This document shows, one piece after another, positions 54,300 through 63,496 of a DNA stretch of 64,000 nt. Source of the stretch: Alphaproteobacteria bacterium AO1-B. GTDB lineage: Bacteria; Pseudomonadota; Alphaproteobacteria; Rhizobiales; Stappiaceae. The notes under the pieces were generated by a model. The model had not been told where the DNA came from. It searched no databases and saw nothing but the letters and a program-made list of their open reading frames with translations. The DNA is taken from contig MLAX01000002.1 of the NCBI GenBank assembly GCA_001890945.1, forward strand, positions 496,001 through 560,000. The letters run 5' to 3'. How positions within the stretch are numbered: the stretch's first letter is position 1; each line of letters starts with the position of its first letter. Made by a program: the position numbers and the translations under genes.

Positions 54300-55414
54300 T
54301 GTTCAAATCCAACGAATCCAATTGGAATGGCGGTCCGAAAACATGGGGTGCGCGCGGGTCAGCCAGCGCCACGATAGCCGCAGGCCTGGTCTTCGAGAAT
54401 ATTTCTCATGACTATGAGGGCGTGCCGTCCGTCCGGAACCTGAGCCTCTCGATTGCGCCGGGGGAGATCTTATGCCTGCTCGGCCATTCTGGCTGTGGCA
54501 AGACGACGTTGATGCGCATTGCGGCCGGGATTGAACGGCAAAGCGCGGGCCGGGTCCTGATCAACGGCAAGGAAATCGCCGGACCGCAGACATTTGTCCC
54601 GCCCGAGCGGCGCGGTATCGGTCTGATGTTTCAGGACTATGCCCTGTTTCCGCATATGACGATCCTGGACAACGTGGTGTTCGGTATCAAGAAGCTGGGC
54701 AAAGAAGCCGCAAGTGCGGCCGCATTGACGGCCTTGCGGCGGGTTGGCTTGGCAGACTATGCCGAAGACTATCCGCATGCCCTCTCCGGGGGCGAACAGC
54801 AGCGCGTCGCGCTTGCCAGGGCCCTGGTGCCGCGGCCGGGCATCCTTTTGATGGATGAGCCATTTTCAGGTCTCGACAAACGTCTGCGCGACAGCGTGCG
54901 TGATGAAACGCTGGCGGTGATCCGCGAGACACGCGCCACCTGCATCATCGTGACACACGACCCGGAAGAGGCCATGCGCATGGGGGACCAGATCGCGTTG
55001 ATGCGGCGCGGGGAGCTCGTTCAGCACGGGACCGCGGCCGAGCTCTATAATAACCCGGCCGACTTGTTCGCCGCCCGGTTCTTTTCCGAACTCAATCAAA
55101 TCGAAGGCAAAGTGACATCTTCCGGTGTTGAGACGCCGCTCGGTATTGTTGCCTCGACCGGGATGAACCAGGGATCTGCCGATGTCTGCATTCGTCCGCA
55201 GGGCATTCTTCTCGGCAAGGCCGGTTTGTGCGGCGTGAGGGGGCGAATCCAGTCCAAACGATTCGTCGGAGAAGTCGATTTGCTGACAATTATCGTTGAA
55301 GGTCTCGACCAACCTTTGCAGGCGCGCGTGCGGGCCGGGTGCGAATGGGAGCAAGGCATGGACGTTGGCGTGACCACCGATCCCAAGGATGTCCTTGTCT
55401 TTCCGCGCTCGTGA
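54299..55414 (+). CDS. ABC transporter ATP-binding protein (FbpC/PotA-like)
   Basis: A 371-residue importer-type ATPase. A variable N-terminal extension (about 1-28) precedes Walker A GHSGCGKT (62-69), Q-loop MFQDYALFPHM, signature LSGGEQQRVALARAL, Walker B ILLMDEPFSGLD and the switch IVTHDPEEAM. The C-terminal TOBE-like region (about 270-371) is the regulatory domain of the CUT/iron/polyamine subfamily. It starts on the last base of the scpB stop. No permease or binding-protein gene is beside it, so it may energise permeases elsewhere, or partner with the orphan receptors in this window; both are guesses. Confidence 0.9.
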   Translation: MFKSNESNWNGGPKTWGARGSASATIAAGLVFENISHDYEGVPSVRNLSLSIAPGEILCLLGHSGCGKTTLMRIAAGIERQSAGRVLINGKEIAGPQTFVPPERRGIGLMFQDYALFPHMTILDNVVFGIKKLGKEAASAAALTALRRVGLADYAEDYPHALSGGEQQRVALARALVPRPGILLMDEPFSGLDKRLRDSVRDETLAVIRETRATCIIVTHDPEEAMRMGDQIALMRRGELVQHGTAAELYNNPADLFAARFFSELNQIEGKVTSSGVETPLGIVASTGMNQGSADVCIRPQGILLGKAGLCGVRGRIQSKRFVGEVDLLTIIVEGLDQPLQARVRAGCEWEQGMDVGVTTDPKDVLVFPRS

Positions 55415-55558
55415 CCCCAAATCAGGTAAGAATAATTCTCCGGCTTATCCTTCTGTCTAGGAGTACAGAAACAATCCGGCATGTATTGTTGCAGGCAAGG
55501 AGCCAGTTTTGTACAAGGGCTCCAAGGGCGAGGAAGCCGGTTATCAGGAGTTTGGCGT

Positions 55559-55783
55559 ATGGGTATTAGTATCTGGCAGATTTTGATCATCGCAGTCGTG
55601 GTGGTTTTGCTGTTCGGACGTGGCAAGATTTCCGAGTTGATGGGTGATGTCGCCAAGGGAATCAAAAGCTTCAAAAAGGGAATGGCTGAAGACGATACCG
55701 CCGATGCTCCCAAGACCATAGATCATGAGAGCGGTGAGACCGTGAAGTCCACCAAGGCGGAAGATCAGACCAAAGCGAGCTGA
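55559..55783 (+). CDS. tatA: twin-arginine translocase subunit TatA
   Basis: TatA forms the translocation pore for folded proteins. The 74-residue protein starts [20 protein letters not shown] (membrane helix about 4-21) and continues with the amphipathic [22 protein letters not shown], then an acidic, hydrophilic tail. I chose ATG 55559; a longer in-frame start at 55481 adds a Cys/Arg-rich stretch that would displace the membrane helix. tatB follows after 41 bases. Confidence 0.95.
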   Translation: MGISIWQILIIAVVVVLLFGRGKISELMGDVAKGIKSFKKGMAEDDTADAPKTIDHESGETVKSTKAEDQTKAS

Positions 55784-55824
55784 TCTTTATCTGCGTCGCG
55801 TCTCCTTAAGGGGCGAAAGTACCT

Positions 55825-56241
55825 ATGTTCGATATTGGTTGGACGGAGCTCTTGGTGATCGCCTGTATCGCGATTATCGTCGTAGGGCCGAAAGACTTGC
55901 CGCGTATGCTGCGCACCCTTGGCCAGACAATGGGCAAGATGCGCCGAATGTCGCGTGAGTTTCAGTCGACGTTCAATGAAGCCCTGCGCGAAGCAGAGCA
56001 GCAGGCCAATATCGCCGACATGAAGAAACAGGTCGAGGAAGCCGCAAACTTCAATCCACTTGGCGACTTGAAGAAGTCGATCGAAGAGGATGCGGCCAAG
56101 AAGACCCCTCCGGCAAAACCAGCGGCAAAAGCGGACACAGACCCGAAGCCTGAGAGCAAACCGGCTGAAACGCCGGCAGCCTCGGCGGCAAAACCCGCTG
56201 CGCCGGAGGAAACGCCGGTGACGGAAGAAGCCAAGGCATGA
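55825..56241 (+). CDS. tatB: twin-arginine translocase subunit TatB
   Basis: TatB with TatC recognises twin-arginine signal peptides. The 138-residue protein begins MFDIGWTELLVIACIAIIVVGPKDLPRMLR (in two parts), the diagnostic membrane helix and GPKDLP hinge, followed by an amphipathic helix and a long Ala/Lys/Pro-rich tail (about 85-138). It overlaps tatC by four bases (ATGA at 56238-56241). Confidence 0.95.
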   Translation: MFDIGWTELLVIACIAIIVVGPKDLPRMLRTLGQTMGKMRRMSREFQSTFNEALREAEQQANIADMKKQVEEAANFNPLGDLKKSIEEDAAKKTPPAKPAAKADTDPKPESKPAETPAASAAKPAAPEETPVTEEAKA

Positions 56242-57038
56242 GCCAGGAAGATATCGACGCCTCAAAGGCGCCCTTGATCGAGCATTTGATCGAACTGCGC
56301 CAGCGGTTGATGTGGTCCATCGCGGCCATCTTGGCGATGTTCGTGATCTGCTTCTATTTCGCCACCGACATCTATAACATCCTGACTGTGCCATACCTGC
56401 GTGCCGCGCCGGACCCGGAGCACGTGAAGATGATCTTCACGGCCCCGCAAGAGTGGTTCTTCACGCAGCTGAAACTTGCGCTTTTCGGCGCCTTGTTTCT
56501 GGCGTTCCCGGTAATTGCCAGCCAGGTCTACATGTTTGTGGCACCGGGTCTTTACAAACATGAGCGCGGCGCGTTTCTGCCGTTTCTGGTCGCAACACCC
56601 ATCCTGTTCCTGATCGGGGCCTGTCTGGTTTATTTCCTCGTCATGCCGATGGCGATGGGCTTCTTCCTATCGATGGAGCAAACCGGCGGGTCTGGCCAGG
56701 TGGCGATCGAACACCTTGCAAAGGTGAGCGAATATCTCGGTCTGATCATGATCCTGATTTTCGCTTTCGGTCTCGTGTTCCAGTTGCCGGTGATCCTGAC
56801 GCTTCTGGGCCGCGCAGGCATGGTGACGGCTGAAGGTCTCAAGCAGAAACGCAAATACGCGATCGTTGGTGCCTTTGCAGCTGCGGCTATTTTGACACCA
56901 CCGGACCCGATCTCGCAGATCGGTCTTGCACTGCCAACGTTGCTTCTCTACGAAGTCTCCATTCTGTCCGTCCGGATGGTGGAGAAAAAGCGCGCGGAAC
57001 GTGAGGCCGAGCGTGAAGCTGAGGATGCTGCGGCATAA
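56238..57038 (+). CDS. tatC: twin-arginine translocase subunit TatC
   Basis: TatC is the six-helix receptor for Tat substrates. The 266-residue protein has the conserved N-terminal APLIEHLIELRQRLMWS, the loop FTAPQEWFFTQLKLALFGALF, FQLPVILTLLGR and AILTPPDPISQIGLALPTLLLYE, with a charged Arg/Glu-rich tail. serS starts 68 bases later. Confidence 0.96.
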   Translation: MSQEDIDASKAPLIEHLIELRQRLMWSIAAILAMFVICFYFATDIYNILTVPYLRAAPDPEHVKMIFTAPQEWFFTQLKLALFGALFLAFPVIASQVYMFVAPGLYKHERGAFLPFLVATPILFLIGACLVYFLVMPMAMGFFLSMEQTGGSGQVAIEHLAKVSEYLGLIMILIFAFGLVFQLPVILTLLGRAGMVTAEGLKQKRKYAIVGAFAAAAILTPPDPISQIGLALPTLLLYEVSILSVRMVEKKRAEREAEREAEDAAA

Positions 57039-57106
57039 ACCTAAAGCTTAGTCTTCCTCCCGCGGCGGCCAGTCCTTAGACAAAGACCGCCGTTCGGGAA
57101 GCGAAG

Positions 57107-58387
57107 ATGTTTGATATCAAATGGATCCGGGAAAACGCAGATGCCTTCGACAAGGCTTTGGCAAAGCGGGGCTACGAGCCTTCTGCTGCCAATTTGATTG
57201 CCTTGGACGATTCCCGTCGCTCCCACATCACCCAGCTGCAGGAAGCTCAGGAACGGCGCAACGCGGCCTCCAAAGAAATCGGCAAGGCCAAAGGCTCCGG
57301 AGATGATGCCCGGGCTCAAGAGCTGATCGACGAAGTCGCTCAGATTAAGGCCTTCATCCAGTCTGGTGAGGAAGAAGAACGCAAGCTGATCGCAGCTCTG
57401 GAAGAGGCGATGGCCGTCATTCCGAACCTTCCGCATGATGATGTGCCGGAAGGTGCGGATGAAGCGGACAATGTGCTTTATCGGACCCATGGCGACAAAC
57501 CGGCGTTCACCTTCAATGAAGCGCCGAAGGAGCATTACGAACTTGGTGAAGAGCTTGGTGGGATGGACTTCTCCACCGCTGCCAAGCTGTCCGGCTCGCG
57601 TTTTGTCATTCTGAAAGGCCAGATAGCGCGGCTGGAGCGGGCCCTCGGTCAGTTCATGATCGATATGCACACGGAGGAAAACGGCTACACGGAAGTCTCG
57701 CCGCCGCTTCTTGTTCACAGCGACCCGCTCTATGGCACCGGTCAGTTGCCGAAATTTGAAGAAGATCTCTTCAAGACCACAACTGATCACTACCTGATCC
57801 CGACCGCTGAAGTCCCGCTGACCAATCTGGTGGCCGGAGAGATCATGTCCGAGGATCTACTGCCGCTGCGTGTTACCGCCTTGACCTATTGTTTCCGGTC
57901 GGAAGCTGGCTCTGCGGGCCGGGATACCCGGGGCATGTTGCGTCAGCACCAGTTCCAGAAATGCGAGCTGGTGTCCGTCACGACGCCTGAGGAATCGCTC
58001 AATGAATTGGAGCGGATGCTTGGTTGCGCCGAGATGATCCTTCAGAAACTCGGCCTCCATTACCGGGTCATGACGCTGTGTACTGGCGATATGGGCTTCG
58101 GGGCGCGCAAGACATATGACATCGAAGTTTGGTTGCCGGGGCAGGACACGTTCCGTGAAATTTCGTCTTGTTCCGTCTGTGGTGATTTTCAGGCCCGGCG
58201 CATGAATGCGCGCTTCCGTCCTGCCGATTCCAAGCAGCCTATGCATGTCCACACGCTGAATGGATCCGGGATCGCCGTCGGGCGTGCGCTGATCGCTGTT
58301 CTTGAAAATTATCAAAACGCGGACGGCTCAATCACTGTGCCGGACGTCCTGCGGCCCTATATGGGCGGTTTGGAAAAAATCGGTTAA
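57107..58387 (+). CDS. serS: seryl-tRNA synthetase
   Basis: SerS charges tRNA-Ser and tRNA-Sec. The 426-residue class II enzyme has an N-terminal coiled coil for tRNA binding (about 28-100) and the catalytic motifs: [50 protein letters not shown] (motif 2, about 262-282) and motif 3 [21 protein letters not shown] perfect 10-base inverted repeat overlaps its stop codon. Confidence 0.97.
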   Translation: MFDIKWIRENADAFDKALAKRGYEPSAANLIALDDSRRSHITQLQEAQERRNAASKEIGKAKGSGDDARAQELIDEVAQIKAFIQSGEEEERKLIAALEEAMAVIPNLPHDDVPEGADEADNVLYRTHGDKPAFTFNEAPKEHYELGEELGGMDFSTAAKLSGSRFVILKGQIARLERALGQFMIDMHTEENGYTEVSPPLLVHSDPLYGTGQLPKFEEDLFKTTTDHYLIPTAEVPLTNLVAGEIMSEDLLPLRVTALTYCFRSEAGSAGRDTRGMLRQHQFQKCELVSVTTPEESLNELERMLGCAEMILQKLGLHYRVMTLCTGDMGFGARKTYDIEVWLPGQDTFREISSCSVCGDFQARRMNARFRPADSKQPMHVHTLNGSGIAVGRALIAVLENYQNADGSITVPDVLRPYMGGLEKIG

Positions 58388-58406
58388 GGGCATCAGGCCC
58401 TTAACC
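58382..58406 (+). repeat. perfect inverted repeat over the serS stop codon
   Basis: GGTTAAGGGC (58382-58391) and GCCCTTAACC (58397-58406) are perfect complements with a 5-base loop ATCAG. The serS TAA (58385-58387) is inside the left arm. There is no T-run, so it is probably an intra-operon processing or attenuation hairpin rather than a terminator. Confidence 0.65.
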
Positions 58407-58435
58407 CCTACCTTTTGGCCAAGAACGGATTTTTC

Positions 58436-59194
58436 ATGCGCATTTTGATCACCAATGACGACGGCATTCATTCTTCAGGACTTTACGCTCTTGAGCGGAT
58501 CGCTAAGACGCTCTCTGATGATGTTTGGGTGATCGCACCGGAGACCGATCAAAGTGGCGTTGCGCATTCTCTGACCCTTGGGGATCCGCTTCGCCTGCGC
58601 CAGATCGACGACCGGCATTTCGCAGTGAAAGGTACTCCGACCGATTGCGTGATCATGGGCTGCCGTAAGGTGCTTCCGGGTCTGCCGGACCTGGTGCTGT
58701 CTGGTATCAACCGCGGGCAGAACCTTGCAGAAGACGTCACCTATTCAGGGACAGTGGCAGGGGCGATGGAAGCTGCAATCCTCGGCATCCGCTCGATCGC
58801 GGTTTCCCAGGCCTACAGCTGGAACCCGAAATCAGAGCCGGATTACGGTGTCGCGGAGGCGCATGCTCCAGAGCTCTTCAAGAAACTGATGACCTTCGAC
58901 CTGCCGCCTTACTCCCTCTTGAATGTCAACTTCCCGGTTGGTCCCGCCGATGCGGTGAAGGGTGTGAAGGTCACGGTGCAGGGGCATCATGAACAAAGCG
59001 GCCTGTCCATTGATGAGCGGACGGATGGCCGCGGCAATCCTTACTACTGGCTGAAATTCCAGGACCGCGGAAAATCTGTTCTGGATAATTCTGACCTTCA
59101 CGCCGTTGCCGATGGGTATGTCTCCGTGACCCCGCTGCGGATCGATCTGACGGCGCATGATCTCGTCGGTCGATTGGCGGACAGTCTTGGCTGA
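58436..59194 (+). CDS. surE: 5'/3'-nucleotidase SurE
   Basis: SurE hydrolyses nucleoside monophosphates in the stationary-phase/stress context. The 252-residue protein has the metal-binding start [15 protein letters not shown] (Asp8, Asp9), [14 protein letters not shown], the [25 protein letters not shown] block and the C-terminal [18 protein letters not shown] 58436 is chosen because it gives the family N-terminus; a TTG at 58415 adds seven residues. pcm follows after 227 bases. Confidence 0.96.
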   Translation: MRILITNDDGIHSSGLYALERIAKTLSDDVWVIAPETDQSGVAHSLTLGDPLRLRQIDDRHFAVKGTPTDCVIMGCRKVLPGLPDLVLSGINRGQNLAEDVTYSGTVAGAMEAAILGIRSIAVSQAYSWNPKSEPDYGVAEAHAPELFKKLMTFDLPPYSLLNVNFPVGPADAVKGVKVTVQGHHEQSGLSIDERTDGRGNPYYWLKFQDRGKSVLDNSDLHAVADGYVSVTPLRIDLTAHDLVGRLADSLG

Positions 59195-59421
59195 TTTCCT
59201 TTTTTGCTGCGACGACTTCTTTCGAGATGAGCGCCCAAGACGTTCTTTAACCGGGAAAACAGGGCGCCACACCGGAACGGCCATTGTGTCTTTGCGCTCG
59301 GGTCGGTCAGTATGAGGACAGGGTGACGGTGAGAATCTCTCATGGTTGACCCATCTGCAGGCTGCCGGGCATGTCTGGCGGCAAACGGGTCTCCCGGGGG
59401 CGGGTAATGGAGAACGCGTGA

Positions 59422-60114
59422 ATGGCCGCATTCGTTCCCGGTGATGACGACCGGGCAACGCAATCGAACTTGCCGGATGAAGCGGAGGCGCGTGCGGCCC
59501 TGGTGCTTGGCTTGCGTCAGCGCGGCATAGCCTCCGTGAACATTCTGTCGGCCATTGAACGTCTGCCACGACGGCTTTTTCTTGCGGCCCGCTATCACAA
59601 TCTGGCTTACGAAGACACCGCACTTCCAATGGAGTGCGGGCAAACCATGACCGCGCCGGGCGAGGTTGCGTTTGCGCTCCAGCTTCTCGACTTGCAGTCA
59701 GATCAAACGGTTTTGGAGGTCGGCACGGGGTCCGGGTACCAGACTGCAATCCTCTCACAGCTTGTCCGGCATGTTTACAGTCTTGACCGATATCAGACCC
59801 TTCTCAAGCTGGCGGATCAACGCCTGGCGGCCTTGAAACAGACAAACGTATCGCTGGAACACAGGGATGGGCTCTCGGGTCTTGAGAAGAAAGCCCCCTT
59901 TGACCGGATTGTTCTGAACGGGGCAGTCTCCGAGATACCCGATACTTTGATCGCGCAGCTTAGACCGGATGGCATTTTGATCGCTCCATTGGGCCCGCCG
60001 GAAAAAGCCCAATCGCTCGTGCGGATCACCAAAGCCGAGAGCATCGGCGCAAGCAAGACAGTGGCGGAAGTCCGATGGGTTTCCCTGATGCCTGGTGTTG
60101 CTCAACATCTGTAG
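59422..60114 (+). CDS. pcm: protein-L-isoaspartate O-methyltransferase
   Basis: Pcm methylates isoaspartyl residues for repair of aged proteins. The 230-residue protein has RLPRRLFLA, the classical GQTMTAPGEVAFALQLLDL substrate-loop block, SAM motif VLEVGTGSGYQTAIL and FDRIVLNGAVSEIPDTLIAQL. ATG 59422 has GGAG 9 bases upstream. The surE-pcm-nlpD order is conserved in many proteobacteria; here two secreted hypotheticals lie between pcm and nlpD. The other PIMT-family gene at 16691-17353 lacks the canonical substrate loop. Confidence 0.94.
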   Translation: MAAFVPGDDDRATQSNLPDEAEARAALVLGLRQRGIASVNILSAIERLPRRLFLAARYHNLAYEDTALPMECGQTMTAPGEVAFALQLLDLQSDQTVLEVGTGSGYQTAILSQLVRHVYSLDRYQTLLKLADQRLAALKQTNVSLEHRDGLSGLEKKAPFDRIVLNGAVSEIPDTLIAQLRPDGILIAPLGPPEKAQSLVRITKAESIGASKTVAEVRWVSLMPGVAQHL

Positions 60115-60185
60115 AACCCCGGTATGGCGCATGTTGTTGCAGCCGTTGCGTCATGATACGAATAAAACCGTATTTGGGGGATGGT

Positions 60186-60605
60186 ATGGTGTGTCAGCGT
60201 TTTTCTATTTTGATTACATGTATTCTGGGCCTTGTAAGTCCTTCTCTTGCAGAAGACTGGGTCGAAAAACAATTGCCCTCATATGCAGCAGGTGTTGAAT
60301 TCATCGCCATTGGTGGTGACGGCCTGTTGTACGCTGTCCAATCCAATCCCAACGGTTATGTCCTGACGTCCCTGATTGATAAGTACCGTTTCGAGTTCAC
60401 GGGCGGCGACGGCTTTACTGGAAAAATTCTGGCTGCAAAGGAAATAGTTTATCTCGGGTCAAGTTGCGACGCGGTCGCCGGATCAATGTCTGGACGGTGG
60501 GTCAATGACAGCACCGGGCTCAATGTTGTAGTGGAAGGAAACAGCGGTCAACGATTGGATTTTCGGTTTCTTGATACGGGACTGGAGCCAGCCCATTCCT
60601 GCTAA
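60186..60605 (+). CDS. hypothetical secreted protein
   Basis: An unrecognised 139-residue protein. The signal peptide (about residues 1-22) is RFSILITCILGLVSPSLA with cleavage before EDW. The rest is beta-rich, with SYAAGVEFIAIGGDGLLYAVQ, SCDAVAGSMSGRW and a single late cysteine. ATG 60186 has a G-rich GGGGGA site 6 bases upstream; longer in-frame starts upstream (60075, 60153) would bury the signal peptide. The 60628-61164 gene follows 22 bases later and is also secreted, so the pair is likely one unit. Confidence 0.65.
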   Translation: MVCQRFSILITCILGLVSPSLAEDWVEKQLPSYAAGVEFIAIGGDGLLYAVQSNPNGYVLTSLIDKYRFEFTGGDGFTGKILAAKEIVYLGSSCDAVAGSMSGRWVNDSTGLNVVVEGNSGQRLDFRFLDTGLEPAHSC

Positions 60606-60627
60606 GGCGAAATAGGAGGAGCACAAG

Positions 60628-61164
60628 ATGCTGTTGCAGTTGAAAAGACACCTGGTCCTTGTTTCTGCCTTGGTTTGTGGAATGGGGTCGCCGTTGGCGG
60701 ATGAATTGCCGCTCGAAGACTATTTCATGAGTTTTCCAAATTGCTATGGGCGAACTTACAGTCTGCAGCACCAAAAAGATCATCCTGCGCAAAACACTGT
60801 CGACATAGCAATCAGCCACTTTCCGTCGAGGCAAGAGCTTTTGGGGATGGACAGCCCGTTCCAACCCTATCCGGATACGCCAAGGCTGGTCGTGAAGCTG
60901 GATGTCTGGATGAAAGGGCAGAACGAGGGGTGGCAAACGGACGCGATCTGCGATCCGGATGGCAACCGGCTACTTTGCCAAATTGAGTGTGACGGCGGGC
61001 GTTTCTTCCTGGAGGGCCGGTCCGATGACAAGCTCGTACTGACCGGCGGGACCGATCTCGATTTCAATCAGTGCGACGCCGGGGATCGCGTTCTTCAAAG
61101 AGCACCCGACGACGGGACGTTTCATCTGACACCGATTCCGTTATCCCACTGCAGGGCGCAGTGA
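60628..61164 (+). CDS. hypothetical secreted protein, cysteine-containing
   Basis: An unrecognised 178-residue protein with a signal peptide (LVLVSALVCGMGSPLAD, cleavage near residue 25). AGGAGG lies 8 bases before ATG 60628. The mature part has cysteines at about 39, 108, 116, 120, 152 and 175 (for example CDPDGNRLLCQIECDGG, spacing C-x9-C-x3-C), which could form disulphides. It follows the gene at 60186-60605 by 22 bases, and nlpD begins 271 bases later. The 61165-61435 spacer shows only a short inverted repeat around CGGCAGAATTGCCG. Confidence 0.65.
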   Translation: MLLQLKRHLVLVSALVCGMGSPLADELPLEDYFMSFPNCYGRTYSLQHQKDHPAQNTVDIAISHFPSRQELLGMDSPFQPYPDTPRLVVKLDVWMKGQNEGWQTDAICDPDGNRLLCQIECDGGRFFLEGRSDDKLVLTGGTDLDFNQCDAGDRVLQRAPDDGTFHLTPIPLSHCRAQ

Positions 61165-61435
61165 TCTCGACAATTAGCGAATGCGAGGGAACCGAGTCGG
61201 ACGATCCAGCCGGTTGCCCGAAGGATGCTGGCGGGTAGGTCCGATATGCGTTTACCTTATGCAATTGCCCTGAGTTGAATTGAAAATCGGCAGAATTGCC
61301 GGTGTTGCAGGCCATTGGCGGCGTGCAGGTTTTTCAGATTGACTGGAATTCGAGGCCTCTTCTTTAGTCTTTATAAACCTTACTGCTTTCTAATCTTAAC
61401 CACAGCAGCCATGTAAAGCAGTTTGGGTTGAGTCG

Positions 61436-62869
61436 ATGAAAAAGCGGATGCGTTTCCTCCGCCAGGATTTACTGGGTAAAGTCGCAACGGTTACTCTTGG
61501 AGCAGCAGCTCTTGCAGGGTGTTCCTCTGCCACCGAGCGGTTCGGACCCAACGACATTTACACCGCCAGCACCGCTAATCAGAAAGAGATCCTGACCGGA
61601 TCTGCCCCCGTGCAACCGTCCTATCAGGACATTATCAACGGCACCGGTGGAACGACGGCTGGCTTGCCGCAAAACACGTCTGCTCCTGTCTCGACCGGTT
61701 CCATCCCGCGTCAACCAGCGCCCGTAACGTCCCCAGCTGTCGTCAGTGCTCCCATTGCACCGTCCATCACCTCGGCTCAAGTCCCATCGGTACCTGCGCC
61801 GGAGACACTTGCTGCTGGCAAGGACTGGAAAGGCTGGACCGCAGCTGGCGGCACCCAGATCAAAGCACGGCAGGGCGATACGCTCGCGTCGATCTCCCGC
61901 CGCTATGGCGTGCCCATTCAGGCTGTCGCATCCGTCAACGGTCTTCAGAGCCGGTCCAGTGTGCAGGCGGGGCAGTCTCTGATCATCCCGACTTATGTTT
62001 ATTCAGACCGGAACGGTTCTACGAGCACCACCGACGGTGAGACGAGAGCCGTGCAACTGCCAACTGTTTCGCGGAACGAAAATGTCGTTACCGGCTCTAT
62101 ACCAAACGTGTCGCGAGCGGCCCCGCGCCCGGACCGAAAGCCATATGCGCAACCGACTTTCGCGCAGGTGACCCAATCAACACCTGCCATTGTCGCAGCT
62201 CCGGTTGTCCCGGTCAGTGCATTGCCGAAGAGCAAGCCTCAGGGAGTGAGCGCACCGATCGTGACTGCATCTGTCCCGCAGACCGTGGCAGGTGGTGGCT
62301 CAAGTGTTCCATCTCCCAAGCGTCAACCGGACAGGATTGTCTCAACAAACCGTTCTGACGATTCCATTCAGGTTGAAACGACCCCAATCGCAGCTCCAAA
62401 TTCTTCGGCAGATGCACTGGTCAAGACGGAGGCTGCACCTGAAAAACCAATCGAGGTTGCGAGCATTCAGCCGCAAGCCGATGAACCTGTTGCCAAGTTC
62501 CGTTGGCCAGTTCGTGGCCGTATCATCTCTGATTTCGGCGCAAAACCGGGTGGTGGCCGCAATGAAGGCGTGAATTTGGCAGTTCCTGAGGGAACACCGG
62601 TCAAAGCGGCCGGGGATGGGACGGTTATCTATGCCGGGAATGAGCTGAAAGGGTATGGCAATCTTGTGCTCGTCCGCCACGACGAAGGTTGGGTTTCCGC
62701 CTATGCTCACAACAGCGTCTTGAATGTCAAACGCGGTGATACTGTGCGCCGCGGAGATCCTGTCGCGCTCGCCGGTGCCACCGGCTCCGTCAATCAGCCG
62801 CAAGTGCATTTTGAATTGCGCCAAGGCAACAAGCCGGTCGATCCGCTGAAATACCTGCCACGGCGCTAA
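61436..62869 (+). CDS. nlpD: NlpD-like lipoprotein, LysM plus degenerate M23 (LytM) domain
   Basis: NlpD-type proteins activate periplasmic amidases during division. The 477-residue protein has a lipoprotein signal with lipobox LAGC (Cys29), a disordered Pro/Ser/Val-rich linker, a LysM domain (about residues 142-186, QGDTLASISRRYGVPIQAV), another linker and a C-terminal M23 domain (about 375-470). The usual zinc ligands are altered: the HxGxD site reads GRNEGVN. VHFELR is kept at the end. So it is probably not a peptidase but an amidase activator. It ends the surE-pcm-nlpD run. Confidence 0.9.
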   Translation: MKKRMRFLRQDLLGKVATVTLGAAALAGCSSATERFGPNDIYTASTANQKEILTGSAPVQPSYQDIINGTGGTTAGLPQNTSAPVSTGSIPRQPAPVTSPAVVSAPIAPSITSAQVPSVPAPETLAAGKDWKGWTAAGGTQIKARQGDTLASISRRYGVPIQAVASVNGLQSRSSVQAGQSLIIPTYVYSDRNGSTSTTDGETRAVQLPTVSRNENVVTGSIPNVSRAAPRPDRKPYAQPTFAQVTQSTPAIVAAPVVPVSALPKSKPQGVSAPIVTASVPQTVAGGGSSVPSPKRQPDRIVSTNRSDDSIQVETTPIAAPNSSADALVKTEAAPEKPIEVASIQPQADEPVAKFRWPVRGRIISDFGAKPGGGRNEGVNLAVPEGTPVKAAGDGTVIYAGNELKGYGNLVLVRHDEGWVSAYAHNSVLNVKRGDTVRRGDPVALAGATGSVNQPQVHFELRQGNKPVDPLKYLPRR

Positions 62870-63025
62870 GCTGGGGCTGCCGGCAGATTAGGGCAACTTC
62901 GCAATCGTTCCCAAAGCTGTCTGGAAAATGAATTGGTCGCTCCGAATTAGGCGCCCAGTTCTCGTTTTTGAGGGATGCGTGCTTGTTTCAAGATACACAA
63001 GGACCACGCACCAAGACACGCAAAC

Positions 63026-63472
63026 CTATTTGAGCCGGGCATCTTTCAATGCGTCGAGCATCAATTCCGCTTCCTTGTCCGGATCGCCGCCAGAGTCGGG
63101 GATTTCCACGTAAGACACTGTTACCGAATTGTCGGGTGAGGCCAGGATAACGGTGAAATAGATCCAGACACCTTTGTTGAGGAATTCCAGGTCCAGCTTT
63201 ATTCGTGGCAGGCTATCCCAATCGAGTTCAGCCTGTCCGCCCATGGAATACCGCAGCGTATCTTCTTTGAAGAACAGTTCGGCAGAGGTCTTCACAAGGT
63301 CGGCGATGTTGGCGTGCTGTTCGAGCCGGATGTAAGCGGCAAAATCCAGAACGTCGACGAGCTTCAAGTCTTCAATGAAACCGGTCAAGGCCTCGGCAAT
63401 TGCCGCCTGGCGCTTGCGCGATTTATCATCCGCTTCAGGTTCCATTGCGGCAGCCTCACGCAGCTTACTCAT
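63026..63472 (-). CDS. hypothetical protein downstream of flhB
   Basis: An unrecognised 148-residue soluble protein. A GGAGGG ribosome site is 5 bases before ATG 63472, and it starts 24 bases after the flhB stop on the same strand, so it is likely in a flagellar transcript. The sequence has a helical N-terminal half (ALTGFIEDLKLVDVLDFAAYIRLEQHANIADL in pieces), a beta-rich centre (KLDLEFLNKGVWIYFTVILAS) and an acidic helical end. No membrane or signal segment is seen. Function unknown; a flagellar accessory role is inferred only from position. Confidence 0.7.
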   Translation of the reverse strand: MSKLREAAAMEPEADDKSRKRQAAIAEALTGFIEDLKLVDVLDFAAYIRLEQHANIADLVKTSAELFFKEDTLRYSMGGQAELDWDSLPRIKLDLEFLNKGVWIYFTVILASPDNSVTVSYVEIPDSGGDPDKEAELMLDALKDARLK

Positions 63473-63496
63473 CCAAACCCTCCATTATTCATTGTT

